This document shows positions 37,300-44,893 of a stretch of 64,000 nt of DNA, in pieces. The position numbers and the translations under genes are program-made. A model generated the notes under the pieces. That model worked only from the letters and a program-made list of their open reading frames with translations. It made no database searches and was not told the DNA's origin. Source of the DNA: Zobellia laminariae (lineage in GTDB: Bacteria; Bacteroidota; Bacteroidia; Flavobacteriales; Flavobacteriaceae). Within the stretch, counting starts at the first letter, position 1; each line of letters begins with the position of its first letter. The stretch covers positions 972,283 to 1,036,282 of the forward strand of contig NZ_RCNS01000001.1 of NCBI RefSeq assembly GCF_009725995.1. Direction: 5' to 3'.

Positions 37300-37500
37300 G
37301 AACGAGCACCAAAATGTATTCGGTTACAAAACAATTGTTTTCGTTTGTAAACGTTTAAAAGTGGATAAAATTCAACATGTCTACATCCTAAAACCCTGTT
37401 AAAATAGTATAGTTTGAAGGTTTTAATTAAATTACAGGTATAATAGGAATATGTGTAACTTGGTACGTTTATACAATTGTTGTAGCTAATTAGACAAAAA

Positions 37501-38178
37501 TTGAGATTAACTTTAAACCTATTACTAATTCTTTTACTTACAGTTCAATGTAAAAACGTTGAAGAAATTGATTGGTTAGAAACTAAAAAATCAAGGAATT
37601 ATATTGATTATGCAACATATATTCAAAAACATCCAAATACAGGAAATTTCTCAAAAGCCTTATCCGAATATTTCTTTTTAAGAGATAGTATTGCCGATTT
37701 TGGAGGTTGCTACAGATTTAACGCTTCTATACGTGTTACAAAAAACGCGAAAGTATTATTCGATGACGAACTAAAAAGTTTGGATTCACTAAGGTTTTAT
37801 ACATTTCAATATTTGAAAAATGGAAAATTAAATATTTCATCGAGTTTAAAAACTGATATTCAAATTCCGGAAAGCAACTTAAAAGATTCAATCTCAACAG
37901 GTCGATTTGACATTGTTATTTATGAAAAACCTTTCCCTATTAAAAATTTAAAAATAGTTTTAACAGAGATAAGTAAGGGAATAGAAGATTACAATGAATT
38001 CTTAGCAAAAAAATGGTTTAAAAAACCATATTCTGAATTAGATAATGGAAAGAAAAAAGCAATAGAAAAATTGAATAACAAAAGGTTGCTGTTTTTTGAT
38101 TTTTCAGATATGAATGTTGAGCACATAAATCAACCTCCTCTTCCGCAAACTGATTATGAAATAGAAACGGAGAAATAA
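37501..38178 (+). CDS. lipoprotein of unknown function (island gene 1)
   Basis: A 225-residue protein from a TTG start; the signal peptide and lipobox (LILLLTVQC, Cys17) begin directly after it, and no ATG lies upstream in frame. The mature protein is A/T-rich in codon use and charged, with no motif I recognise. It is flanked upstream by TTGTAGCTAATT and downstream by the repeat beginning AACTAGCTACAAC. It thus looks like a single-gene cassette between repeat elements, as are the later island genes. Confidence 0.6.
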   Translation: MRLTLNLLLILLLTVQCKNVEEIDWLETKKSRNYIDYATYIQKHPNTGNFSKALSEYFFLRDSIADFGGCYRFNASIRVTKNAKVLFDDELKSLDSLRFYTFQYLKNGKLNISSSLKTDIQIPESNLKDSISTGRFDIVIYEKPFPIKNLKIVLTEISKGIEDYNEFLAKKWFKKPYSELDNGKKKAIEKLNNKRLLFFDFSDMNVEHINQPPLPQTDYEIETEK

Positions 38179-38208
38179 CTAGCTACAACAATGGTAACCG
38201 TTGCACAA
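38177..38208 (+). repeat. left end of island repeat element R1 (32 bp)
   Basis: A 32-bp sequence starting AACTAGCTACAACAATGG and ending GTTGCACAA, identical to 41425-41456. It directly follows the stop codon of the lipoprotein gene. Its rightmost GTTGCACAA (38200-38208) forms an inverted repeat with TTGTGCAAC at 39587-39595 across the inserted IS remnant. Confidence 0.8.
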
Positions 38209-38239
38209 GCCGTTGATTCTCCACAGAACGGATTCATAT

Positions 38240-38263
38240 AAGCCTCTTTACGGGGCTTTTTTT
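38240..38263 (+). terminator. stem-loop with T run
   Basis: AAGCCTC-TTTAC-GGGGCTT followed by a run of T forms a 7-bp stem, a typical intrinsic terminator for + strand transcription coming from the lipoprotein gene. Confidence 0.6.
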
Positions 38264-38271
38264 ATGTCGGG

Positions 38272-39567
38272 TCAGAATCGAGGCACCAAATTTAGATGCT
38301 TTATCAAAGTCCCGAACAAGTATTGAAGGGCACTTTTTACCAAGGCTGCCAAATCAAGCCGTCCCGCCCCACTTTTGGAACGTTTCTGTTGGAACTTCAG
38401 GCACTTTTTAAGATTATAGGCCATGGCCGAGAGGTGCATCACCTTGTTGGCCTGCTTTAGGCCTAGGGTATTTATCTTCCTGAGCCCCATGAAATGGGTC
38501 AACGTTCCAAAAACAGGCTCCACCCCGTACTCTGCCGTTTGCCTTTCATATACCTACCCTGTTCGCTGTTCACCCGCTCTATGTTGCGTTCGTACTCGGC
38601 CCGGTAATAAGTGACGCCGAACTTCTTTTCCTGTGCGCTCTTGCCCAGACAGCTACTTCTTATGGGACAATCGATACATACGTGTTTTCTCGCTCGATAT
38701 TCTTTCTTTTTGGTGCCCGTACGATAATCATCGAACACCTTGGTGAACGGGATGACCTTGCCCTGTGGACAGATATAATGGTCTTCTTCCCCTATATATC
38801 GGAACCCCTCGGAGCCGCCCTTGTACGTGCCATGGGGCGGAATGAAGCTCTTCAACCCTGTTTTCTCCAAAAAGGCATAGTTCTCGCCACTGCTGTAGCC
38901 CGTGTCCGCAACACAGTTCTCCCACACCAGGCCCTGCTTCCACAACCTTCCTTGCAGACGTTTTACGACATCCGCCAACTGTTGGTTGTCCTTTCCGTCC
39001 GCATGGTATGCCCTGATATCGGTAATTACATGATGGGCGGTATCAACACTGAGTTGGCTCAGATAGTTCAGCTTTCTCGCCTTACCGGGCTTTACGCTGA
39101 TACGGGCATCGGGGTCCGTGGGGCTGTAGTGCGTTTTGTTGCTCGTATACTTGGCTCCCTTGTTGCCCGCCCCCCGGGCGTTGGTCCTGGTCCTTCGCCC
39201 ATTTTTTGTTCCTGCCCTTTATCGCCGCCAGTTCGTTCTTGCCCGCACTGACACTGCGCTGGCCTTTGTCCGACCTGTCGCCCTTGCTCTTGCGGTGGGG
39301 CTTTTCCCTGTCCATGCTCGCGTTCGCCTTTACAGGTGCGGAATCTATGGCCTGGGTATGGCCGCTCACCATTCCCTTCTCAACGCACATTCGTAAAACC
39401 TTGGTGAAGACTTCCTCGAATACACTTTCCGGGAAGAGTTGGCGCGTACGGCTTATCGTACTGTGCCAGGGAAGCTCCTCATCTATATCGTAACCTATGA
39501 AATAAAGGATGTCCAACCGCAGGGAACAATGGGCTATAAGCTTGCAATCGCTGATGATGTTCTCCCT
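38272..39567 (-). pseudogene. IS1182-family transposase pseudogene
   Basis: Read on the minus strand, the transposase blocks appear in order in different frames. First comes LPWHSTISRTRQLFPESVF with IDSAPVKANASMD. After a frame change at the C6 run near 39172-39177 comes KYTSNKTHYSPTDPDARIS with VADTGYSSGENYAFL and HVCIDCPIRSSCLGKSAQEK. After a second change near 38525 comes EYGVEPVFGTLTHFMGLRKI. These are the DDE-type IS1182 (IS5-superfamily-like) transposase blocks. The first approximately 60 residues expected of the family are missing. Truncation plus two frame changes show it is inactive. Confidence 0.82.
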
Positions 39568-39585
39568 ATGTGATTTTTTTGTTAA

Positions 39586-39797
39586 CTTGTGCAACAGGCA
39601 CAATGGCTATGATTAATACGGACTTATGGTTTTTCGCTAAGGTCTATTCATATTTATAGAGTCGCAAAATCTTTGAGATTTTGCTTTGAAAAAACAAAAT
39701 AATTACAAAACAAAAAACTTTGGCTACGTCGGCAGACGGAAACGAAAAGTTTCCTTACTACCGCACTACGCTTAGCCGAACCGTTGTAGCTAATTGA
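39586..39797 (+). repeat. right part of island repeat element R1
   Basis: About 210 bp from CTTGTGCAAC (39586) to CCGTTGTAGCTAATTG. It contains two stem-loops: GCAAAATC-TTTGA-GATTTTGC at 39664-39684, and GGAAAC-GAAAA-GTTTCC at 39738-39754. The end CCGTTGTAGCT is the inverse of the AGCTACAAC at the left end (38181). The same order of blocks recurs in R2 (41541-41735) and, decayed, at 42343 and 43416-43678. No reading frame is present. Confidence 0.75.
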
Positions 39798-39799
39798 AT

Positions 39800-39940
39800 T
39801 ATACCCAACCAGGTATATTATCCCCTATCACCGCCTAAACTATACCCGTAGTGGTATAAAAAAGACGAATAAAAGAGTATTTATACCCGTAATGGTATAA
39901 TTTCAATATAAATTCATATATTTATACCCGAAAAGGTATA
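39800..39940 (+). promoter_or_regulatory. four palindromic HipB-type operators, exact 41-bp spacing
   Basis: Four 18-bp palindromes of the form TATACC-N6-GGTATA start at 39800, 39841, 39882 and 39923. The centres are exactly 41 bp apart (close to four helical turns), which places them on the same face of DNA. They cover the 150 bp immediately upstream of the HTH-protein start (39947). Escherichia coli HipB operators are similar in kind (TATCC-N8-GGATA). They are the expected autoregulatory sites of the downstream toxin-antitoxin operon, and the last one ends 6 bp from the ATG. Confidence 0.85.
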
Positions 39941-39946
39941 ATCAAA

Positions 39947-40159
39947 ATGAATAAACTAAGTCAATTTGTAAAGCAAAGAAGGAAATCTCTTGGACTAACT
40001 CAAGAAGATCTATCGTTCAAAGCTGGTGTGGGTCTAAGATTTGTGAGAGATCTTGAACAAGGAAAACAAAGTTTGCAAATGGATAAAGTGAACCAAGTAT
40101 TATCATTATTTGGTCATGAACTTGGTCCAATTCAATCAGAAAGAAATGAAGAAAGCTAA
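39947..40159 (+). CDS. hipB: HipB-type antitoxin, XRE-family HTH regulator
   Basis: A 70-residue Cro/CI-type helix-turn-helix protein: LSQFVKQRRKSLGLTQEDLS starts it, and VGLRFVRDLEQGKQSLQMDKV is the recognition region. It is the antitoxin/repressor of a HipBST-like operon and should bind the four palindromes upstream. The HipS-like frame begins 14 bp before its stop, implying translational coupling. It is short for a HipB, lacking the C-terminal extension of the E. coli protein, which fits the three-gene arrangement. Confidence 0.87.
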   Translation: MNKLSQFVKQRRKSLGLTQEDLSFKAGVGLRFVRDLEQGKQSLQMDKVNQVLSLFGHELGPIQSERNEES

Positions 40160-40460
40160 AGTATATATGTATGAAAAGATGGCTGGAACACTTACTGAAG
40201 ACGAAAACGGATTTCATTTTCAATATGACCAATCTTATCTAAAATCAAAAGAAGCTGAACCTGTTAGCTTAACCTTACCTCTAACAAACATAAGATTTGA
40301 AAGCAAAACAATGTTTCCTTTTTTTGATGGATTAATACCAGAGGGATGGTTACTGGATATCGCTCAAAAAAATTGGAAATTAGACCCTAGGGACAGAATG
40401 GAAATACTACTAAAAGCCTGTCAAGATTGTATCGGGGCCGTATCAATAGAAGCGATTTAA
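40146..40460 (+). CDS. hipS: HipS-like protein (HipA N-terminal subdomain)
   Basis: A 104-residue protein from the ATG at 40146. An upstream ATG at 40110 lies deep inside hipB and is rejected. It corresponds to the N-subdomain 1 of HipA, with MFPFFDGLIPEGWLL as the hallmark, but it ends before the kinase domain. The kinase is encoded by the next gene, 4 bp further on, beginning with its own ATG and N-terminal zinc-type cysteines. The split is therefore a real gene boundary and not a frameshift. In the published E. coli HipBST system the small HipS is the antitoxin of HipT, which may hold here. Confidence 0.85.
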   Translation: MKKAKVYMYEKMAGTLTEDENGFHFQYDQSYLKSKEAEPVSLTLPLTNIRFESKTMFPFFDGLIPEGWLLDIAQKNWKLDPRDRMEILLKACQDCIGAVSIEAI

Positions 40461-40464
40461 AGTC

Positions 40465-41424
40465 ATGGAAAACAAATGTCTTTACTGTTACAAAGAAATC
40501 AATTCAACAGAGTTAAAAACTCCAGCTGGGATAGAAGGGTATCACCCAAAATGTAGTAAAACATTTTACGGAAATTCTACACCCCCAATTTTAGATTTTA
40601 CCGAAGATCAAATATTAGAACTTGCAGAACAAGTAATAAAAAGTCAAAGAACCGTAACGGGTGTTCAACCAAAACTTTCACTTGGATTAAGTAATGAAAT
40701 AGATGCACCTGAACGATTTACAATTGTTGGACTATTTGGCGGATATATTTTAAAACCTCAAACCAGCTTATATTCTAATCTTCCAGAAATTGAAGACTTA
40801 ACGATGCATTTAGCTGAGATCAGCAAGATTAAAACCGTACAACATTCTCTAATAAAGCTAAAATCAGGGCAACTAGCTTATATCACCAAAAGAGTTGATC
40901 GGAACAATGGCAAAAAATTACATATGGAGGATATGTGTCAATTAACTGAAAGGCTAACCGAGCACAAATACAAAGGATCTTATGAACAAGTTGCTAAAGC
41001 AATTAAAAAATATACAGCCAACCCTGGTTTAGATGTAACAGATTATTATGAACTAGTTCTATTTAGTTTTTTAACTGGCAACAATGATATGCATCTAAAA
41101 AACTTCTCTTTATTAAAAAGAAATTTGACCTATGACTTGTGTCCCGCATATGATTTAGTTGCATCTGAATTGGTTGTAGAAGGAGACGACGAAGACCTTG
41201 CCTTGAATCTAAATGGTAAAAAGAAAAAAATTAAAAGGAAAGATTTTGAAATCGCTATGAAAGGGGCTGGACTTGAACAAAAAGTAATCGAAAATATTTT
41301 TAAAAAGTATAAGAAACTACTTCCTAAGTGGGTCAAATTTATAGACGAAAGTTTTTTATCAGACCCTATGAAAAATGAATATAAAATGCTGATTAATCAA
41401 AAATCAATTCAAATTGAACTATAA
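40465..41424 (+). CDS. hipT: HipT-like serine/threonine kinase toxin
   Basis: A 319-residue HipA-family kinase lacking the N-terminal subdomain. Residues 5-30 carry a CLYC...HPKC zinc-ribbon-like motif. The Gly-rich loop is TVTGVQPKLSLG at about 63-74, the catalytic loop TGNNDMHLKNFS at 204-215 (Asp208), and the metal motif DLCPAYDLVAS at 224-234. HipA phosphorylates glutamyl-tRNA synthetase and HipT of E. coli O127 phosphorylates tryptophanyl-tRNA synthetase, stopping translation; the target here is unknown. The Ser of the Gly-rich loop that HipA/HipT autophosphorylate cannot be assigned confidently. The repeat R2 follows directly after the stop. Confidence 0.88.
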   Translation: MENKCLYCYKEINSTELKTPAGIEGYHPKCSKTFYGNSTPPILDFTEDQILELAEQVIKSQRTVTGVQPKLSLGLSNEIDAPERFTIVGLFGGYILKPQTSLYSNLPEIEDLTMHLAEISKIKTVQHSLIKLKSGQLAYITKRVDRNNGKKLHMEDMCQLTERLTEHKYKGSYEQVAKAIKKYTANPGLDVTDYYELVLFSFLTGNNDMHLKNFSLLKRNLTYDLCPAYDLVASELVVEGDDEDLALNLNGKKKKIKRKDFEIAMKGAGLEQKVIENIFKKYKKLLPKWVKFIDESFLSDPMKNEYKMLINQKSIQIEL

Positions 41425-41735
41425 AACTAGCTACAACAATGGTAACCGTTGCACAACTGTATTTTTCAATTGAACCCTATAATTTTTATAATCTTTTAGA
41501 AAAACCAATACTGAAAATGTATAATTTTATGAAGTTACAGCTTGTGCAACAAGCACAAAACCTATAAACAATACGGGCTCCGGGCTTTACCAATGGTCTG
41601 TGTATTTTTATGAAGAGCGCAAAATCTTTGGGATTTTGCTTTGGACAAGAAAAAGTAAACAATAAGCTTTAGCTTCGTGCGCAGACGGAAACAAATGGTT
41701 TCCTTGCCTCCGCACTACGCTTAGCCCAAACCATT
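41425..41735 (+). repeat. island repeat element R2 (complete copy)
   Basis: Starts with the 32-bp block identical to R1 (41425-41456). It then carries an 85-bp spacer between GTTGCACAA and CTTGTGCAAC, and the R1-like right part. That right part has stem-loops GCAAAATC-TTTGG-GATTTTGC (41619-41639) and GGAAAC...GTTTCC near 41687-41704, ending CGCTTAGCCCAAACCATTAG. In R1 the same inner site holds a decayed IS rather than this spacer. No reading frame is present. Confidence 0.75.
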
Positions 41736-41772
41736 AGCAAAAATATTATCAATAAATGACCATTTAGCTGAT

Positions 41773-42270
41773 ATGCCGAAATATAGCTCGAAAACAAATT
41801 TAGTGTGGGAGGCATTTTTAGCTTGCTTGATTATAGTAACGATTGGATTTGGAATCTTTTCAGCAGTAGAGAACTTAATTTATCAAATACTTTCGATTTC
41901 TATTACCCTTATCCTAATTGGATTAATTATATATTATGCAAGAATAAAAGCGTTTTCTATTGTGTTTGAGAACAAACATGTAGTCGTCAAATATCGTTTT
42001 ATTAGTAAGGTAAAGCATATCAATTATTCTGATATTACGGAATTGAAATACATAAATGCTTCTAAAAGTCCAACTACAAACGAAATAAAATTTAGGGAAG
42101 CAGAACAGAACTTGTCCTTAAAGTTCTTGTCAATCGAATATGAAAGTTATATTGAATTCGTGAAATGGATTAAATCAAAAAACGATAAGATTCAATTGAC
42201 AGTTTTTCCATCTGACAATTACATGAATCATAGGCTGCAAGAAATATATGGATTTAAGTACCGTAAGTAA
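41773..42270 (+). CDS. two-TM membrane protein, PH-like domain possible (island gene)
   Basis: A 165-residue protein with two N-terminal membrane helices (about residues 13-53, EAFLACLIIVTIGFGIFSAV then ISITLILIGLIIYYA). They are followed by a beta-rich soluble part with VVKYRFISKVKHINYSDIT, the pattern of the bacterial PH domain of small inner-membrane proteins. No catalytic motif is seen. It sits alone between two copies of the island repeat. Function unknown. Confidence 0.65.
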   Translation: MPKYSSKTNLVWEAFLACLIIVTIGFGIFSAVENLIYQILSISITLILIGLIIYYARIKAFSIVFENKHVVVKYRFISKVKHINYSDITELKYINASKSPTTNEIKFREAEQNLSLKFLSIEYESYIEFVKWIKSKNDKIQLTVFPSDNYMNHRLQEIYGFKYRK

Positions 42271-42342
42271 TAAATGGATTTGTCAATATTCGCACTAAAC
42301 TGAACGCAGATGGACTTTACTCGGACAAAAAATACTAAAGCT

Positions 42343-42500
42343 AACAAAACCTAAACGTAATACGAACCTTAGGGCATAATCCAGGTCTGTGTATATTTAT
42401 AAAGTCACTAAATTGAAAATTACGCGATAGCGAAATATTTAACTTTAGCTTTGGAGAAGAAAAAATAAAACTAAACAACACCCTTTAACTTCGCGCATAG
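42343..42500 (+). repeat. decayed island repeat R3
   Basis: Contains AACCTAAACGTAATACG, CTGTGTATATTTATAAAGTC and TAACTTCGCGCATAGA, matching in order the corresponding parts of R1 and R2 (CTATAAACAATACGGG, CTGTGTATTTTTATG and TAGCTTCGTGCGCAGA). Neither terminal inverted repeat is recognisable, so it is an old copy. Confidence 0.55.
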
Positions 42501-42508
42501 ATACTGCG

Positions 42509-43264
42509 TTGGCACTAAATAAAGAAGACATACTCACTTTGCAAGTAGAAATAGAAAATTCAAGAAACGAATGTTACAAATGCATGATGCCCTCAATCTC
42601 ATGTCTTTGTAAACACATTAACCCTTTACAGACTAAGACTCGTTTTATTATTCTTATGCACCCAAAGGAGTACAAAAAAGAAAAAAACGGAACGGGACGT
42701 ATCACTAAGCTTCAACTTGAAAATTCTGAAATTATAGTTGGTGTAGATTTTACTAATAATAAGCGTGTAAATGAACTACTGGCTAAAGAAAACACTTCTT
42801 TTTTACTTTATCCTGGGAAAGATACTTTCAATTTATCCACAAGAAAAAGTTCAGAAATAAATTCATTTATGGGTGATAATCCATACATCTTCATTCTTGA
42901 TGGGACATGGCCCTGTGCCCGTAAAATGCTTAAAATGAGTACGAACTTGCAAAAACTAAAAAGAATGAGTTTTGATAATAATATAAAATCAGAGTTTACT
43001 ATAAAGCAACAACCCGCATCTCTTTGTCTTAGCACTATTGAATCTGTTTATACGGTCTTAAATCTACTTAAGGCAGCTGACTTTGAACAATGCGAGACAA
43101 AGGGTTTTCTTGTTCCTTTTCAAAAAATGGTTGCGTATCAAATAAAATGTATGCTAAACCAGGATAACAAAAACTATAGTTCAGATACGAAAACAGAGGT
43201 TACTCCTAAGAACTTATATAAGAAAAAGACGGAACGGAATATTGTTTTTGAACAAGAAAGCTAG
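42509..43264 (+). CDS. DTW-domain protein (tRNA-uridine aminocarboxypropyltransferase family)
   Basis: A 251-residue protein from a TTG start; the next Met is inside the conserved cysteine block, so TTG is preferred, though the start remains uncertain because a repeat abuts it. ECYKCMMPSISCLCKHI is the N-terminal cysteine cluster, ILDGTWPCARKM the DTW motif and QPASLCLSTIESVY the C-terminal block. The family adds acp3 to uridine in tRNA. Bacterial DTW genes are normally housekeeping, so its place between island repeats is odd. The gene is A/T-rich like the other island genes. Confidence 0.8.
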   Translation: MALNKEDILTLQVEIENSRNECYKCMMPSISCLCKHINPLQTKTRFIILMHPKEYKKEKNGTGRITKLQLENSEIIVGVDFTNNKRVNELLAKENTSFLLYPGKDTFNLSTRKSSEINSFMGDNPYIFILDGTWPCARKMLKMSTNLQKLKRMSFDNNIKSEFTIKQQPASLCLSTIESVYTVLNLLKAADFEQCETKGFLVPFQKMVAYQIKCMLNQDNKNYSSDTKTEVTPKNLYKKKTERNIVFEQES

Positions 43265-43715
43265 CTGTCTTTTTTGAGACATGTTAATTGTTAACTCTAT
43301 TGGAATTGTTTGGGCTGCTTTCTGGTTATAGGCTCCTTTAACTACATCTAAAACAGACTGATTGAAATACAGATTACCTGTAATATTTTGCAAAGTTTTC
43401 AGGGCTTTTAATTTAGCTTGGGACAATCAAAAATAAAACCGTAGAATACCCTTTAGCTTAGTCCCGAGACAGAAACGAAAAATTTCTTTGCCTCCCCACT
43501 ACGCTTAGCTACTGTGTCAAAAAAGAAGTAAGCAAAAAAACCTAAGCGTAATACAGAGTTTAGGACATAACCGAAAGGTCTGCGTATATTTATAATGTCG
43601 CCAAATCTTATTGATTAAGCTTTGGACTAGAAAAAATAGAACTAAAAATACCCATTACCTCTTCTATACGCTTAGCTAAACTTTTATTTACTATGCTAAA
43701 ACAACAATGCGCTAA
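43265..43715. other. 451-bp non-coding stretch with two decayed island repeats
   Basis: No convincing gene is present; a 70-codon minus-strand frame covering 43214-43426 begins inside the DTW gene's 3' end and has no recognisable features. From 43416 (AGCTTGGGACAATC to CGCTTAGC at 43511) and from 43538 (AACCTAAGCGTAATACAG to CGCTTAGC near 43674) the island repeat blocks recur in degraded form. The region ends near the start of the Crp gene. Confidence 0.55.
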
Positions 43716-44279
43716 ATGGAAATAGACCAGATTCTTAATAACATATATCCTTTGCCTGAGTCTTCAAAATCAGTAGTAAAAAAGTACATTTCGGAAATAA
43801 GCTATCCTAAAGGACATATTTTATTGAGGGCCGACAAAATTGAAACAAGCATTTTTTTTATCAAAAAAGGAATTGTTCGTGCCTATGCTAACTCTGCCGA
43901 TAATGAAATAACATTTTTCTTCGGAAAAGAAGGAGATACGGTTATCTCCATGAAAAGTTATGTTGCAAATGAGAAAGGATACGAAGATATTGAGCTATTA
44001 GAAAACTGTGATTTATACGAACTGAAAACCCAAAACTTACAGCATCTTTTTGAGAAAGACATAGCTATTGCAAATTGGGGACGAAAGTTTGCCGAACAAG
44101 AACTTATTAAAACAGAAGAACGACTTATTTTCCGGCAATTCCGGACAGCTAAAGAACGCTATATAGAACTTTTAACCAATAACGCTGATTTAATTAAACG
44201 TGTTCAATTAGGCCACATCGCCTCTTATTTGGGTATAACTCAAGTAAGTTTAAGCAGAATAAGGGCAGAAGTAAAATAG
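43716..44279 (+). CDS. Crp/Fnr-family transcriptional regulator
   Basis: A 187-residue regulator with an N-terminal cyclic-nucleotide-binding-type barrel (ISYPKGHILLRADKIETSIFF) and a C-terminal helix-turn-helix (LGHIASYLGITQVSLSRIRAEV). The cyclic-nucleotide contact residues (RxE...RS/T) are not obvious, as in many Bacteroidota Crp-like proteins. It lies 65 bp upstream of the SMR exporter gene in the same direction, so regulation of that exporter is possible. Confidence 0.85.
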   Translation: MEIDQILNNIYPLPESSKSVVKKYISEISYPKGHILLRADKIETSIFFIKKGIVRAYANSADNEITFFFGKEGDTVISMKSYVANEKGYEDIELLENCDLYELKTQNLQHLFEKDIAIANWGRKFAEQELIKTEERLIFRQFRTAKERYIELLTNNADLIKRVQLGHIASYLGITQVSLSRIRAEVK

Positions 44280-44344
44280 GTTCGTATTTTTTATCATTTG
44301 TAAAATTTTCTTTCGACCCCATTTATCAACTTTGCAAAAAAATT

Positions 44345-44671
44345 ATGAATTGGATTATTTTGGTTATTGCAGGTTTATTTGAAGTAGCATTTGCATTTTG
44401 TTTGGGTAAAGCAAAAGAAACGACCGGAAATGAGATGTATTTATGGTATTTGGGGTTTCTTATCACCTGTAGCATTAGTATGATTCTTTTAATTAAGGCA
44501 ACGCAAGCATTACCTATAGGAACCGCTTATGCTGTTTGGACAGGAATTGGTGCCGTAGGAACCGTTTTAGTTGGAATAGTCGTGTTTAAAGAACCCGCAA
44601 CATTTTTAAGATTGCTTTTTATATCTACATTAATCTGCTCAATTGTTGGGTTAAAAGTAGTATCTCACTAA
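44345..44671 (+). CDS. SMR-family exporter, SugE/Gdx-like
   Basis: A 108-residue four-helix protein with Glu13 in the first helix (AGLFEVAFAFCLGKAKE), the conserved proton-coupled residue of small multidrug resistance proteins. LPIGTAYAVWTGIGAVGTVL is practically the SugE signature; EmrE has a different IAYAIWSG block. SugE/Gdx proteins export guanidinium by proton antiport. No guanidine riboswitch was recognised upstream, so control may fall to the adjacent Crp-like gene. Confidence 0.88.
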   Translation: MNWIILVIAGLFEVAFAFCLGKAKETTGNEMYLWYLGFLITCSISMILLIKATQALPIGTAYAVWTGIGAVGTVLVGIVVFKEPATFLRLLFISTLICSIVGLKVVSH

Positions 44672-44827
44672 AATAGAGAAAGTCACCAACACATAACATA
44701 GCTTGTAAAAATAGTCCAAGTCCTTTGCTACCAAAAAGTTTGCGCGTTTTCTAAAAGTCGCTAAAATTTAGTATCTTTTTTAAGCGCTAGTTTTCATACG
44801 CAAATCTTCTCAGTTTTTTAATTAGGT

Positions 44828-44835
44828 TATATTTG
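44828..44835 (+). promoter_or_regulatory. candidate -7 element (TATATTTG) for the sulfatase gene
   Basis: TATATTTG fits TAnnTTTG, 58 bp upstream of the ATG at 44894. The gap 44672-44893 shows no other feature, and no TTG box was found at the right spacing. Confidence 0.4.
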
Positions 44836-44893
44836 TTATATTAAGTGTATAAAATACTCTTATACTTGCTGTCATAAAACTAACTCCTAGAAG

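Larger units (their letters stand above)
38209..39585 (-). mobile_element. decayed IS1182-family insertion sequence
   Basis: The segment lies between the inverted GTTGCACAA/TTGTGCAAC sequences of repeat R1. It is distinctly richer in G+C than the surrounding island, a sign of foreign origin. It contains one transposase-like frame on the minus strand, broken several times (see the pseudogene entry). No clear IS terminal inverted repeats apart from the 10-bp GTTGCACAAG were identified. The left margin holds a terminator-like hairpin. Confidence 0.7.

Noticed and set aside
38423..39493. Open frames on the + strand across the IS remnant
   Set aside because: They are mirror frames of the G+C-rich transposase pseudogene and show no family motifs.
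40146..41424. HipA gene split by a frameshift into N and C parts
   Set aside because: The second protein has its own ATG and a distinct CxxC N-terminus, and the two frames are separated by a stop and 4 bp. This matches the natural HipS/HipT split.
43214..43426. 70-codon minus-strand frame
   Set aside because: It starts inside the DTW gene's 3' end and has no domain, signal peptide or good start; it is probably chance.
37440..43715. Classical integron with attC sites
   Set aside because: The repeats lack the GTTRRRY/RYYYAAC core sequences in the right positions and no integron integrase is present in the window; they are recorded as a different kind of repeat.
44280..44344. Guanidine riboswitch upstream of the SugE-like gene
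   Set aside because: The gap is only 65 bp and has no recognisable conserved ACGR/guanidine-I pattern.
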